Origin: Azoarcus sp.
GTDB lineage: Bacteria; Pseudomonadota; Gammaproteobacteria; Burkholderiales; Rhodocyclaceae
Assembly: GCA_030604735.1 (NCBI GenBank)
Contig: JAUVVG010000031.1
Coordinates: 1-44,959 of the forward strand
DNA length: 44,959 nt
Direction of reading: 5' to 3'
Shown here: piece by piece, positions 27,469-37,156 of the stretch
Position numbering within the stretch: position 1 is the first letter of the stretch
Layout of the letters: the number at the start of each line of letters is the position of its first letter
Translations under genes and position numbers: made by a program
Notes under the pieces: model-generated
The model's input: the letters and a program-made list of their open reading frames with translations, nothing else
Databases searched by the model: none
What the model was told of the DNA's origin: nothing

Positions 27469-28547
27469 CGTGTGCAGGACGCGATCGTGGCGGCGATTTC
27501 GTCACGGCCGACATCGCCCACCATGACCGCCTTGCCGATCGCCCTCAACAGCACCAGACGCAACTGACCGCCCTCTACCTTCTTGTCGCCCGCCATCAGA
27601 TCGAGGTAACGATCGACCGGAAGGGCCGGACCGGTCACCGGCAGCCTGGCACGCTGGTGAATCTCGCGTATGCGCGCGACTTGGTCCGCGCCAATCCAGC
27701 CAAGGCGTCGCGAAAGTTCGGCCGCCATCATCGCGCCGGCCGCTACCGCTTCACCATGCAACCACTGGCCGTACCCCATGCCGGCTTCGATCGCGTGACC
27801 GAAGGTATGCCCCAGGTTGAGCAAGGCCCGCTCTCCCTGCTCGGTTTCATCGGCCGCGACCACCTCGGCCTTGTTTGCGCATGAGCGCTCGATCGCGAAT
27901 GCGAGCGCGTCGGTATCGCGGGCCCCGAGGCGCTCTATACTGCCTTCCAGCCAATCGAAGAACTCGCCGTCGCGGATCAAGCCGTACTTGATCACTTCGG
28001 CCAATCCTGCCGCGAGTTCCCGGTCCGGCAAGGTGTCGAGTGTGTCGATATCCGCAAGAACGAGTCTGGGCTGATAGAACGCGCCTATCATGTTCTTGCC
28101 CAAGGGATGGTTGATCGCGGTCTTTCCGCCTACCGACGAGTCGACTTGAGACAACAGCGTGGTCGGAATCTGGATGAAGGGCATCCCACGCTGGTAGGTC
28201 GCCGCGGCAAAGCCGCCCATATCCCCGATCACGCCGCCGCCCAACGCGACAAGCGTGGTCGAACGCTCGCAGCGCTCCGACAACAAGGCGTCGTAGACCC
28301 GGTTCAGCGTAGCCCAATCCTTGTGCACCTCGCCATCGGGCAGAATTACCGCCGAACTTGCGACACCGACCGCATCGAGCGTGGTTCGCAAGCGATCGAG
28401 ATAGAGCGGCGCCACGACGTCGTTGGTGACGATGGCGACCCGCGGCTTCTTCAAGTGCGGGACGATCAGATCCCCGCGATCAAGCAGTCCCCGTCCAATA
28501 TGAATCGGGTAGCTTCGCTCTCCCAGCGATACCTTCAAACTACGCAT
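27465..28547 (-). CDS. aroB: 3-dehydroquinate synthase
   Basis: A 360-residue enzyme that cyclises DAHP to 3-dehydroquinate, step two of the shikimate pathway, using NAD and a divalent metal. Visible are the NAD-binding [10 protein letters not shown] and [18 protein letters not shown], the [19 protein letters not shown] block, [11 protein letters not shown], and the metal histidines in [12 protein letters not shown] and LHGEAVAAG. Length is normal. It overlaps the end of aroK by 8 bp and the start of dgt by 4 bp, the arrangement known from many beta- and gammaproteobacteria. Confidence 0.97.
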   Translation of the reverse strand: MRSLKVSLGERSYPIHIGRGLLDRGDLIVPHLKKPRVAIVTNDVVAPLYLDRLRTTLDAVGVASSAVILPDGEVHKDWATLNRVYDALLSERCERSTTLVALGGGVIGDMGGFAAATYQRGMPFIQIPTTLLSQVDSSVGGKTAINHPLGKNMIGAFYQPRLVLADIDTLDTLPDRELAAGLAEVIKYGLIRDGEFFDWLEGSIERLGARDTDALAFAIERSCANKAEVVAADETEQGERALLNLGHTFGHAIEAGMGYGQWLHGEAVAAGAMMAAELSRRLGWIGADQVARIREIHQRARLPVTGPALPVDRYLDLMAGDKKVEGGQLRLVLLRAIGKAVMVGDVGRDEIAATIASCTR

Positions 28548-29097
28548 GCTGCTTCCTGTATTCCTCTATCGCCTTGTCAACCAGCCGAACCATCCCCGCC
28601 GGGCTTCCCCGCCCCCCTTCGACGATCAGGTGCGCAGCTTCGCGGTAGAGCGGATCCCGCTCCCGGTAGAGGGACTCGATCCGCTCTCGCGGATTGGGTA
28701 CTTGCAATAAGGGCCGGTTCCGATCGTGGCGGGTTCTTTCCCACAGGACCTTGGGAGGCACGTTCAGGTAGACGACGATCGCCCGCTCATGGAGCAAGAC
28801 TCGATTCTCCGGGTTCAGCACCACTCCGCCACCCGTCGCGAGCACCAAGCCGGTTTCCTGCGTCAGCTCCTTGAGCAGACAGGACTCGCGACGGCGAAAC
28901 CCGGCTTCGCCCTCGATCTCGAAAATGGTCGCGACACTGACTCCGGTCCGCGCCACCAGTTCCTGGTCGCAATCGAGAAAGCGCAAAGAATGACGTCCGG
29001 CGTATTCGCGCCCGACGGTCGTCTTTCCCGCGCCCATCATGCCTACCAGAACGATCGGCAAATCTCGTGCGTCCGTCTTCCTATCGTTCGAGTTCAA
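28540..29097 (-). CDS. aroK: Shikimate kinase
   Basis: A 185-residue P-loop kinase that phosphorylates shikimate. Motifs are [18 protein letters not shown] (Walker A), RFLDCDQEL (substrate Asp), [21 protein letters not shown] and [13 protein letters not shown] (lid). The frame opens with TTG at 29097 and no clear ribosome site. A TTG twelve codons later (LPIVLVG) is the other option, so the exact start is open. It lies 24 bp after pilQ. The C-terminal extension after the usual end (EEYRKQHA) overlaps aroB. Confidence 0.93.
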   Translation of the reverse strand: MNSNDRKTDARDLPIVLVGMMGAGKTTVGREYAGRHSLRFLDCDQELVARTGVSVATIFEIEGEAGFRRRESCLLKELTQETGLVLATGGGVVLNPENRVLLHERAIVVYLNVPPKVLWERTRHDRNRPLLQVPNPRERIESLYRERDPLYREAAHLIVEGGRGSPAGMVRLVDKAIEEYRKQHA

Positions 29098-29121
29098 ACA
29101 AGTCGCAATGACGGCACCCGA

Positions 29122-31233
29122 TTATCGGAGGGTCAAAGACTCTGTCACGATACGGGGCGTGATGAAAATCAACAGTTCGCGGCGATCGTTTGTCCTGCTG
29201 TTCGTCCTGAACAACGCTCCAACGACCGGAACATCTCCGAGAAGAGGTACCTTCTCCGTGTTGTTGGTCTCTTCCTCTTCGAAGACTCCACCAATCACAA
29301 CCGTTCCGCCGTTATCCACCAAGACCTCGGTTTCAATGCTTTTTGTATCGATCGGAGGATTCCCCTGAACGCTGCGGGAAAAGTCGGCGCGATCCTTATT
29401 CACCAGCACACGCATCTGTACCTTGCCGTCCGGGGTTATCTGCGGCCTCACCGTCAATGAAAGCACTGCATCCTTGAATTCGACGGTAGCAGGGTTGTTG
29501 CCGGTTGAGGGCGTTACGTATGGAATTTCCTGACCCTGCTTGATCGTCGCCTCCACCTGATTGGCCGTCAGGACCCTCGGGCTCGATACGATCCGCCCGC
29601 GTCCATCGGACTCAAGTGCGGAAAGTTCCAGATTGAGGAAGCGAGTCGCCGAACTATTGAACAGGCTTAGATTAAGCGTGGAGAAGTTCGTCACCGGCGC
29701 AGCCCCACCACTGGTAAACCCGTTGCCGGTTAATGCTCCTCCGCTGAACCGCCCAAAGCCAACCCGGGCACCACCACCCAAGCTTGCAGCACCGCTGTTG
29801 GCAAAATTCAGGCGAACACCAAGGTCCCGTGCAAAGTTCGTGTTCGCCTCGACAATTCGCGCCTCGATCAGCACCTGCCTTGGAGCAATGTCGATCTCGG
29901 TAATAAGTCGCCGAATCGAGTCGAGACGCGAACCGACATCGGTGACAAAGAGCTTATTGCTACGCTCGTCGAATACGACACTCCCACGCTGCGAGAGAAC
30001 TGTCTGGTCGCGGTTCTGCAGGAAGTCGAAAATCTCACTGGCACGATGGTAATTGACCTGGAAACTCTCGGTTTGCAATGGCTCGAGATCTGCCACTTGT
30101 GCAAGCGACTCGAGTTGCAGCCTCTCGCGAGTCGCAAGCTCTTCGGCGGGGGCTATCCAGATCACATTGCCGGTTTTGCGCATATCCAGGCCCTTGGCCT
30201 GCAGAATGATGTCCAGCGCCTGATCCCATGGCACGTCCTTCAGACGCAGCGTCAGGTTGCCCTGCACCGAATCGCTGGTCACGATATTGAAATCGGTGAA
30301 GTCGGCGATGACCTGCAGCACCGAGCGCACATCGACATTCTGGAAGTTGAGTGACAGCTTCTCGCCTGCATACTCGCCGCGACGCGCGCCCTGGACCAAC
30401 TGGCTGGGCTCTTCGACCACACGGCGCACCTCGAGCACGAACTGGGTGTCGCTCTGATAGGCATTGTGTTCCCAAAGCCCGTTCGGACTGATGACGAGAC
30501 GTGTGTTCCGACCGCTAGGCTGCGCCACCATAGACGTGATCGGAGTACCGAAATCGGTCACATCGGAACGGCGCTGCAAATGCTCAGGCAGTACGGTGTC
30601 GATGAATTCGACAATCAGGTTTGAACCCTGCTGCCGGATATCGATGCCTGTATCGGGGCTGGCCAACTGGACCACGACACGCCCTTCACCCTCCACACCA
30701 CGACGGAACTGGATGTCGCGGACACTTTTCACCTCCTGGCCAACTTCGGCAGAGGGAGTTGCGAAATTCGCAACAGCTCGATCGACCTCGGCTCCTGCGA
30801 CCGGACCTGGTACCGGCGCGAGCGCGATGATCACATCGCGCCCCTCCACCCGTGTTTCATAAGGGGAGACGCGGGTCATATTCAGGACGAGTCGAGTGCG
30901 ATCACCCGCTTGAACGATGTTGGCGCTGCGTAAATCCCCCTGATTGATGTTTTGCTGGGTGCGACCCAGTGCATTGGCGGTGTCCGGGAAATCGAAAGCA
31001 ATACGTGCCGGATTGGCCACGCTGAAGCTCGCCGGAGGGTTGGCGAGCGGTTCCGCGAACCGCAGCCGGACATAGAGCGTTCCGCCCTGCTCCGCGACCT
31101 GCAGGTTCTCTATTCTGTTGGCCAGAGCTTGCGTGGCCTGACTTCCATCCGCCTGCGCGAGGGCAACAGGAATCGGCGTAGTCAGCGCAAGAAACGCTGC
31201 GGACAGCACCAGTATCGTTTTATGTTTCATCAT
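29122..31233 (-). CDS. pilQ: Type IV pilus secretin
   Basis: A 703-residue outer-membrane secretin with signal peptide (about 1-27, ending VALAQA). Two AMIN domains follow (about 40-135 and 165-260, with LYVRLRFAEPLANPPA and GRVVVQLASPDTG), then the N0 domain (LSLNFQNVDVRSVLQVIADF), the N1 domain (QVNYHRASEIFDFLQ) and the secretin pore domain from about 480 with VTPSTGNNPA, GGVFEEEET, VPLLGDVPVVGALF and ELLIFITPRIV. It forms the channel through which pili leave and retract. GGAG precedes the two ATGs. The gene ends the pilMNOPQ set and runs into aroK. Confidence 0.97.
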   Translation of the reverse strand: MMKHKTILVLSAAFLALTTPIPVALAQADGSQATQALANRIENLQVAEQGGTLYVRLRFAEPLANPPASFSVANPARIAFDFPDTANALGRTQQNINQGDLRSANIVQAGDRTRLVLNMTRVSPYETRVEGRDVIIALAPVPGPVAGAEVDRAVANFATPSAEVGQEVKSVRDIQFRRGVEGEGRVVVQLASPDTGIDIRQQGSNLIVEFIDTVLPEHLQRRSDVTDFGTPITSMVAQPSGRNTRLVISPNGLWEHNAYQSDTQFVLEVRRVVEEPSQLVQGARRGEYAGEKLSLNFQNVDVRSVLQVIADFTDFNIVTSDSVQGNLTLRLKDVPWDQALDIILQAKGLDMRKTGNVIWIAPAEELATRERLQLESLAQVADLEPLQTESFQVNYHRASEIFDFLQNRDQTVLSQRGSVVFDERSNKLFVTDVGSRLDSIRRLITEIDIAPRQVLIEARIVEANTNFARDLGVRLNFANSGAASLGGGARVGFGRFSGGALTGNGFTSGGAAPVTNFSTLNLSLFNSSATRFLNLELSALESDGRGRIVSSPRVLTANQVEATIKQGQEIPYVTPSTGNNPATVEFKDAVLSLTVRPQITPDGKVQMRVLVNKDRADFSRSVQGNPPIDTKSIETEVLVDNGGTVVIGGVFEEEETNNTEKVPLLGDVPVVGALFRTNSRTNDRRELLIFITPRIVTESLTLR

Positions 31234-31240
31234 TGGACTC

Positions 31241-31747
31241 CTACTGCTCCCGCAACAGCAACTGGCTGGTTCGTTCCACCCAGTCTCCCTCTATGTTCTG
31301 AACCAGTTCACGCAACGTGATGCCGCCTTCCTCTATCTCGGTCACCACGCCGAAGTCCTGTCCCATGTAATTGCCGATACGCACCTGATGCAGCAAGCCC
31401 GCAACCGAGATGATCCCTTCGACCTTGTCATCCTGAATCAGCACACCGACCATCGAAAGAGATTCCAGCGGATAACCCTCGAGCGGCTCTCTCGGACGCG
31501 TCATGTCTGGCCCCCCGGTCACCGTCGCCTGCTGCTCCGGTTCGATGCGAGCCAAATCGAATGGATTCTGGGTACCTGCAGCCGAATAGGATACGACCGG
31601 AAAAGGCTTGATCTCGGGTAAGGGCTCAATTCCCCCGGTCATACCCCTCTCCTGCGCCGCCATCCAAGCACGAAGATCCTCTTCTTCGACGGTACAGCCT
31701 GCCAGGACCAGGCCGCACATCACGATCAGTAGACGTTTAATCATCAT
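31241..31747 (-). CDS. pilP: Type IV pilus assembly lipoprotein PilP
   Basis: A 168-residue inner-membrane lipoprotein. Three successive possible starts (GTG 31750, ATG 31747, ATG 31744) overlap the pilO stop; I take 31747. The signal ends in the lipobox LAGC. The mature part has a flexible N-terminal stretch (RGMTGGIEPLPEIKPFPVVS) and the compact PilP domain (TRPREPLEGYPLESLSMVGV, VGNYMGQDFGVV-like segment, LRELVQNIEGDWVER). PilP connects the PilMNO inner-membrane platform to PilQ in the periplasm. Spacing to pilQ is 7 bp. Confidence 0.94.
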   Translation of the reverse strand: MMIKRLLIVMCGLVLAGCTVEEEDLRAWMAAQERGMTGGIEPLPEIKPFPVVSYSAAGTQNPFDLARIEPEQQATVTGGPDMTRPREPLEGYPLESLSMVGVLIQDDKVEGIISVAGLLHQVRIGNYMGQDFGVVTEIEEGGITLRELVQNIEGDWVERTSQLLLREQ

Positions 31748-32406
31748 CACCGTCTCTGCGCTCCCTGTCGCTGCTGAGCAAGCTCTTCTTCATCAAGGTA
31801 GCGGTATGTAATCGCCCGCGCATCCATCAGCAACGTCGAATCATCGACTTTTGTCAGCGAGATATTGCTCAACGTGACGATACGCGACATTTTGGAGACG
31901 TCGCTCGCGAACTCGCCCAAATCGTGATATGCACCGACGATGCGGACCTCGATCGGCATTTCGGCATAGAACTCGCGGACAACATCGCCGCCGGGTTTGA
32001 ATAAATCGAATTGAAGACCCCGGCCCAGTCCCGCCTGGTTGATCTCGGACAGCAGCGAGTCCATCTCGGCACGATTTGGCAACTGCTTCACCAGTGTGCC
32101 AAATTGCCGCTCCGTCTCCTCGAGCTGGCGCCGGTACTCTTCGAGATTTATCGCCTGACGTTTCTTCGAGGCCCAGTCCTGCCTGAGCTGCGCTTCCTCG
32201 GCAATCCGTCGCTCCAGCAGTTCGGCCTGTTCCCGCCAATCGAACCACCATACCGCGGCGACGGTCGCCACGAGCAAGGCGATGAAAACCGCGACCTTGG
32301 GCGCGGTCGGCCAATTGCCAGGCTCGTTCGGATCAAGCCCTCTGAAGTCGTCGGCCAGGCGATTCAAGTCGAACTTGGGCTCAGCGCCTTTCCTTCCGCC
32401 CTTCAT
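31747..32406 (-). CDS. pilO: Type IV pilus inner-membrane protein PilO
   Basis: A 219-residue bitopic protein: cytoplasmic N-terminus (about 1-40, FDLNRLADDFRGLDPNEPG), one membrane helix (about 41-60, VAVFIALLVATVAAVWWF), a coiled coil (about 62-115) and a ferredoxin-like periplasmic domain (QAGLGRGLQFDLFKPGG, YAEMPIEVRIVGAYHDLGEF, VTLSNISLTKVDD). It dimerises with PilN to form the platform that aligns the pilus machine. It overlaps both pilN and pilP by a few bases. Confidence 0.95.
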   Translation of the reverse strand: MKGGRKGAEPKFDLNRLADDFRGLDPNEPGNWPTAPKVAVFIALLVATVAAVWWFDWREQAELLERRIAEEAQLRQDWASKKRQAINLEEYRRQLEETERQFGTLVKQLPNRAEMDSLLSEINQAGLGRGLQFDLFKPGGDVVREFYAEMPIEVRIVGAYHDLGEFASDVSKMSRIVTLSNISLTKVDDSTLLMDARAITYRYLDEEELAQQRQGAQRR

Positions 32407-32975
32407 CTCCGCACCTCCTCAACCTGTTCCGCGGCAGGACGGACGATACTGATATTCAAAGTGAACTCGCTCAAGCGCCTGTTATTGACGACAGCCGATT
32501 TGACTTCGACCAAGCCGGGCTGAGCCAGGTAAGGAGAACTCTCCAGACTACGCATCAGGTGCGACACCCGAGCATTCGACTGCGCATGGCCTACCAAGGT
32601 AACGCGATTGCCTTGCTGCCTCACCGAATTCAGTCTGACACCTTCCGGCATACGAAGTACCAATTCGTTGAGCAAATGCACCACGTCAGCGCGATTACCC
32701 TGCAGTGACTCGATGACCTGTTTACGCGACAGCAAATCGTCTATCTGCTGCCTTAAAGTACGAATCTCGGCTATTTCCCGATCAAGCTTCGCTATCTCCG
32801 CCTTGAAGAAATCGTTCTTGCGCTCCTGACGCTCGACATTGCCGGCCATGTAGGTATGCCCCGCAAAGCCTATGGCAAGACCAAGCAACACCATCAAGGT
32901 GGCGACGACAAAAAACTGTTTTCGGCGCTCACGGCGCTTGTGCTCCCGATGCGGGAGCAGGTTGATGCGAATCAT
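32403..32975 (-). CDS. pilN: Type IV pilus inner-membrane protein PilN
   Basis: A 190-residue protein started at MIRINLLPHREHKRRERR (32975) behind AGGAG. The N-terminal INLLPHRE peptide is the conserved tail that binds in the PilM groove. A single membrane helix follows (about 22-43), then a coiled coil (FFKAEIAKLDREIAEIRTLR) and a periplasmic domain with LVLRMPEGVRLNSVRQQGN. It pairs with PilO. Its ATG overlaps the pilM stop (ATGA). Confidence 0.95.
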   Translation of the reverse strand: MIRINLLPHREHKRRERRKQFFVVATLMVLLGLAIGFAGHTYMAGNVERQERKNDFFKAEIAKLDREIAEIRTLRQQIDDLLSRKQVIESLQGNRADVVHLLNELVLRMPEGVRLNSVRQQGNRVTLVGHAQSNARVSHLMRSLESSPYLAQPGLVEVKSAVVNNRRLSEFTLNISIVRPAAEQVEEVRR

Positions 32976-34048
32976 GGATCGAATCTCCTGAGCGCCAATC
33001 CGCATGCAACCATGAGGCTGGGCGCATCGGAAATCAGATTCTTGGGCCTAACCTTGGATGACAGGCTCATCTTGGCGAAAGGATTGGCGACTACCGTCTG
33101 TACCTGGGTTCGCCCGGCCACGACGTCGACCAAACCCGGCATGACTGCGCAGCCCCCTGCCAACACGATGAAATCAACCTCGTTGTACTGGGTCGAAGTG
33201 AAGAAGAATTGCAGCGCACGCGAAATCTCGAGCGCCAGACTATCCATGAACGGCCGCATCAAATCGCGCTCGTAGTCGTCCGGCAAACTCCCGCTTCGCT
33301 TCGCAGCCTCGGCTTCTTCAAAACTCATCCCGTACTGCCGCGCCACATCCTGAGTCAGTTTGGCGCCGCCGATGGCCTGCTCACGTGCGTATATCTGCTT
33401 ACCATCGCGCAGAATCGACACACTCATCGCACCTGCACCGATATCGACCAGCGCAACGATCTTGCCCTTCGCTCCATCAGGCAACTGGCGACGCACGAAA
33501 TCGAAAGCAGCCTCGGCAGCGAATGACTCGACGTCCATTACAACTGCTTTCAGACCGGCAACCTCGGCGACTGCTACCCTGTCTTCGACTTTCTCCTTGC
33601 GCGAAGCAGCGATAAGGACTTCGACGTCGCCTGGATCGGCCGGAGAAGGTCCGACGACCTGGAAGTCGAGATTGACCTCATCGATTGCAAAGGGGATGTA
33701 CTGATTGGCCTCTGACTCGACCTGGAACTCCATTTCCTGCTCACGCAGACCGGCAGGGAGAATGATCCGCTTGGTGATGACAGCCGATGCCGGCAAGGCC
33801 ACAGCAACCTGCTTGACGCCCGACCCCATGCGTCGAACCGCACGCTTGATCGCCTCACCAACTCCTTCGAGATTGGCGATGTTGCCGTCGACGACGGCCT
33901 CGCGCGGGAGCGGCTCGATCGCGTAGCGCTCCATGCGGTAGCCATCCTTCTCCCCACCAGACAACTCGACCAACTTCACCGATGAAGATGAAATATCGAG
34001 CCCGGCCAACTGGCGCGCCCTGGGACGAAACAACCGGAAGTCATTCAC
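32972..34048 (-). CDS. pilM: Type IV pilus assembly ATPase-like protein PilM
   Basis: A 358-residue actin-fold cytoplasmic protein, first gene of the pilMNOPQ-aroKB-dgt operon. It starts with GTG at 34048, with AAGGA eight bases upstream. Motifs are LAGLDISSSSVKLVEL (phosphate 1), KQVAVALPASAVITKRI, IVALVDIGAGAMSVSIL (phosphate 2), AIGGAKLTQDVARQYG and FIVLAGGCAVMPGL (adenosine). PilM binds the PilN tail and transmits changes from the assembly motors. It is divergent from mrcA with a 169-bp gap that carries promoters for both. Confidence 0.95.
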   Translation of the reverse strand: MNDFRLFRPRARQLAGLDISSSSVKLVELSGGEKDGYRMERYAIEPLPREAVVDGNIANLEGVGEAIKRAVRRMGSGVKQVAVALPASAVITKRIILPAGLREQEMEFQVESEANQYIPFAIDEVNLDFQVVGPSPADPGDVEVLIAASRKEKVEDRVAVAEVAGLKAVVMDVESFAAEAAFDFVRRQLPDGAKGKIVALVDIGAGAMSVSILRDGKQIYAREQAIGGAKLTQDVARQYGMSFEEAEAAKRSGSLPDDYERDLMRPFMDSLALEISRALQFFFTSTQYNEVDFIVLAGGCAVMPGLVDVVAGRTQVQTVVANPFAKMSLSSKVRPKNLISDAPSLMVACGLALRRFDP

Positions 34049-34181
34049 AAAGAAAATCCTTAAATTTCTTTATGTTAGGCGCAACATCTAATTTACTTCA
34101 TCAGATGCTAGCAACAAACAAGGGAAAGTGTAAAGGAAAAATGCTTGACATAATCGACTGGAGTGCAACTTTGACCCCCCG

Positions 34182-34187
34182 TATAAT
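34182..34187 (+). promoter_or_regulatory. -10 element TATAAT upstream of mrcA
   Basis: A perfect TATAAT lies 30 bp before the mrcA start in CCCCCCGTATAATCTCC. The -35 region is poor: TTGACA at 34145 is 31 bp away and TTGACC at 34171 is too close. It is likely the mrcA promoter, perhaps with an activator. Confidence 0.45.
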
Positions 34188-34217
34188 CTCCAATCGCTTT
34201 GATCGAACGGATTCTTG

Positions 34218-36605
34218 ATGCGCTGGCTTCTTTACCCCATCGCGGCGTTGTTCGTCGCGCTTGTGCTCGCCTTGGCTACACTCGGCACGGTGACCGCACT
34301 GGCGTGGCCAAAACTTCCCTCGCTCGAGGCGCTCACCGATTATCGCCCCAGCATTCCGCTGCGAGTATACACTGCGGACGGGCTCCTGCTGGACGAGTTC
34401 GGTGAAGAGCGCCGGGCACTGGTGCGGATAGATGATGTGCCGCCGATCGTGATCCAGGCCATTCTCGCAGCCGAGGACGAGCGCTTCTACGATCATCACG
34501 GGGTCGATCCAATCGGCATCGCGCGAGCAGCCTTGGCGAACTTCACTTCTGGCGAGCGCGGACAGGGTGCCTCGACGATCACGATGCAGGTCGCGCGCAA
34601 TTTCTTCCTGTCGCGCGAGAAAACCTACAACCGCAAGCTCTACGAGATTCTGCTTTCGATCAAGATCGAGCGCAGCCTGACCAAGAACCAGATTCTCGAG
34701 ATCTACATCAACCAGATCTTCCTGGGCCACCGCGCCTATGGTTTTTCCGCGGCAGCCAGAACCTATTTCAGCAAACGCCTGGACGAACTCACGGTCGCCG
34801 AGGCGGCCATGCTGGCGGGGCTGCCCAAGGCGCCGTCGGCCTACAACCCGATCTCCAATCTGCGGCGAGCGACCATCCGCCAGCAATACGTGTTGCGGCG
34901 GATGCTGGATTCCGGCTTCATCGACACCGCGACCTTTGATCAGGCCCGTGCAGAGCCGTTGAAACTCGCTCGTTCACGCACGCCGGAAAGGGAACGCAGT
35001 GGCGACTATGTCGCCGAGATGGCACGTCAGATCGCAGTCGAGCAATTCGGCGAAGACGCCTATGTTCTCGGCATCCGGGTCTTCACCACGGTCACCCGGG
35101 ACAACCAGGCTGCGGCCAAGCGCGCGGTGCGCGAGGGCGTGATCGCCTTCGACAAGCGAAGGGGTTATCGCGGCCCGGAAGCCTTCGTCGACCTTGCCGG
35201 TGTCGACGACGCCAACGAGGAAAGATTGGTCGACTTGTTAGGCGATTATCGTGACCTGGACGAATTGCTGGCTGCGGTGGTGCTCGAAGCGACGCCCCGG
35301 GCCGTCAAGGTTTACCGCGACGGCGAGATCATCACGATCAGCGGCAATGGACTCGCGTTTGCCGCGCCGATGCTCGCAGAACGCGCGCCGCAGACGCGCC
35401 GGATCCGACGCGGCGCGATCGTGCGTATCCGCAGTACCGGGGAATCCGGTTGGGAAATCGCCCAGATTCCGGAGGCGGAAGCCTCCCTGGTCGCGATCGA
35501 TGCCAACACCGGTGCCGTCCGCGCGCTGGTCGGCGGCTACGACTTCAACCGCAGCAACTTCAACAACGCAACCCAGGCGATCCGCCAGCCTGGCTCTGCA
35601 TTCAAGCCCTTCATCTACTCGGCAGCCCTGGAAAAGGGCTTCTCACCGGCCCATTATGTCGAGGATGAGCCCTTGTACTTCCCGGCTGGCGTGACCGGCA
35701 GCAAGGCCTGGGAACCGAAGAATTACGACGGCAAGCACGAGGGGCTGATGACGGTCAGGACGGCACTGGCACGCTCCAAGAACCTGGTGTCGATCAGGTT
35801 GCTGCAGTCGATCACACCGGCCTATGCGCAGGACTACATCGGCCGCTTCGGATTCGAGCCATCGCGCCACCCGGCCTACCTCACCATGGCGCTGGGCGCG
35901 GGTTCGGCCACGCCGTGGCAGCTCGCCGCCGGGTATGCAGTCTTCGCCAACGGCGGCTTCCGGGTCGAACCCTACATTGTCAGCGAGATCACCGACAGCA
36001 ACGGGCGGACGCTGGCCAAGGTGGATCCGCCGGTAGCCGGACAAAGCGCACCACGGGTCATCGATCCGCGCAACGCCTGGCTGATGGACTCGATGTTGCG
36101 CGACGTCGTCACCCGCGGCACCGGCGGTCGGGCCCGGGAGCTCGGCAGGAACGACCTGGCAGGCAAGACCGGCACCACCAACGACTATGTCGACGCCTGG
36201 TTCGCCGGCTACAACCCGGACCTGGTCGCAGTCAGCTGGGTCGGATACCCCCAGCCGCGCAACCTGGGACGGGGAGAAACCGGCGGACGCGCCGCATTGC
36301 CGATCTGGGTCGATTACATGCGTGAGGCGCTGAAAGGCATGCCGGAGAAAAGTCACCCAAGGCCAGCCGGCCTGTTGACGATCCGGCACGAGGGCAGCGA
36401 CCGCGAGGACTACTACTATCAGGAAAACGAAGCACCCCAGGCGCCGCGACCGGAGCTACCGGATATCCCTGAATTGCGCTACTTCATGACCGAGCAAGCG
36501 CCGTGGCAGCCCCCTCAGGCGCTCGATCGGCCGGCAGAGCAGCCCGCCGCACCCGTGGCTCCTGCACCGGTCGAGGAACGCTCGTTTACGCCGATCAGGC
36601 GCTGA
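34218..36605 (+). CDS. mrcA: Penicillin-binding protein 1A
   Basis: A 795-residue class A PBP that polymerises and cross-links peptidoglycan. It starts at MRWLLYPIAALFVAL (34218) with one membrane anchor (about 5-28). The glycosyltransferase domain has the catalytic Glu in AAEDERFYDHHGVDP, then GASTITMQVARNFFLSREKT and KIERSLTKNQILEIYIN. An OB-like insert follows. The transpeptidase domain carries SxxK in RQPGSAFKPFIYSA, SxN in LARSKNLVSI and KTG in LAGKTGTTNDY. The C-terminal tail is proline-rich. Position opposite pilM is the conserved location for mrcA in Pseudomonadota. Confidence 0.97.
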   Translation: MRWLLYPIAALFVALVLALATLGTVTALAWPKLPSLEALTDYRPSIPLRVYTADGLLLDEFGEERRALVRIDDVPPIVIQAILAAEDERFYDHHGVDPIGIARAALANFTSGERGQGASTITMQVARNFFLSREKTYNRKLYEILLSIKIERSLTKNQILEIYINQIFLGHRAYGFSAAARTYFSKRLDELTVAEAAMLAGLPKAPSAYNPISNLRRATIRQQYVLRRMLDSGFIDTATFDQARAEPLKLARSRTPERERSGDYVAEMARQIAVEQFGEDAYVLGIRVFTTVTRDNQAAAKRAVREGVIAFDKRRGYRGPEAFVDLAGVDDANEERLVDLLGDYRDLDELLAAVVLEATPRAVKVYRDGEIITISGNGLAFAAPMLAERAPQTRRIRRGAIVRIRSTGESGWEIAQIPEAEASLVAIDANTGAVRALVGGYDFNRSNFNNATQAIRQPGSAFKPFIYSAALEKGFSPAHYVEDEPLYFPAGVTGSKAWEPKNYDGKHEGLMTVRTALARSKNLVSIRLLQSITPAYAQDYIGRFGFEPSRHPAYLTMALGAGSATPWQLAAGYAVFANGGFRVEPYIVSEITDSNGRTLAKVDPPVAGQSAPRVIDPRNAWLMDSMLRDVVTRGTGGRARELGRNDLAGKTGTTNDYVDAWFAGYNPDLVAVSWVGYPQPRNLGRGETGGRAALPIWVDYMREALKGMPEKSHPRPAGLLTIRHEGSDREDYYYQENEAPQAPRPELPDIPELRYFMTEQAPWQPPQALDRPAEQPAAPVAPAPVEERSFTPIRR

Positions 36606-36611
36606 GCGCCA

Positions 36612-36935
36612 TCAGGACGGCTGCAAGCTGACGCTGCAGCCGGCCTGCTCGGCCACCAGACGCGACAGCAAGGTGTACAGTTCGCTGCCATCGCGACCCG
36701 CGATCCATCCTCCCTCCTGCGGTTTGAAATGAAACCCTCCAGAACGGGCGGCGACCCAGATTTCGCGTGCAGCCGAATGGCGATTGATGATGATCTTGCT
36801 GCCATTGTCGAATTCGACCTCCAGCACGCCGCCGGGCTTGGGTTCGATATCGAGATCGACTCCGCAGCCCTCGAGTGCCGCCTCGATCCGCATCAGTTCC
36901 GCATCGGCGAGATCGTTGAAGACGCTCTCATCCAT
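36612..36935 (-). CDS. cyaY: Frataxin-like iron donor CyaY
   Basis: A 107-residue frataxin. The start MDESVFNDLADAEL (36935) has AGGAG upstream; the longer frame is not needed. Acidic N-terminal helix residues and the beta-sheet core (LEVEFDNGSKIIINRHSAAREIWVAA, then FHFKPQEGGWIAGRDGSEL) are typical. CyaY binds iron and modulates Fe-S cluster assembly by IscS. It is convergent with mrcA, 6 bp apart, and divergent from lptM, as in E. coli where cyaY adjoins yifL. Confidence 0.95.
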   Translation of the reverse strand: MDESVFNDLADAELMRIEAALEGCGVDLDIEPKPGGVLEVEFDNGSKIIINRHSAAREIWVAARSGGFHFKPQEGGWIAGRDGSELYTLLSRLVAEQAGCSVSLQPS

Positions 36936-36979
36936 TGTGACTCCTTCTGTTAACATTCATCATTCGAAACGACTCAATC

Positions 36980-37156
36980 ATGCGACCCCACATGCGACTC
37001 ATTCTGCTCGCGACCGCACTGGTCGGCCTTCTGGCCCTGACGGCCTGTGGTATCCGCGGACCCCTGTATCTGCCCGAAGTTCCACCCGCGGCCGGCGCGA
37101 CCGCTCCGGTTGCGATGATCGATCATAGCAAGCCTGCCCAGACGGACAGAACATGA
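36980..37156 (+). CDS. lptM: LptM (YifL)-type small lipoprotein
   Basis: A 58-residue lipoprotein encoded from ATG 36980 to TGA 37154-37156. The signal MRLILLATALVGLLALTAC ends in lipobox LTAC (Cys 23), followed by GIRGPLYLPE, the short conserved stretch of LptM, which in E. coli promotes maturation of the LptD LPS translocon. The remainder is Pro/Ala-rich. It overlaps lysA by 4 bp (ATGA) and is divergent from cyaY with only 44 bp between, matching the cyaY-yifL arrangement of other proteobacteria. Confidence 0.88.
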   Translation: MRPHMRLILLATALVGLLALTACGIRGPLYLPEVPPAAGATAPVAMIDHSKPAQTDRT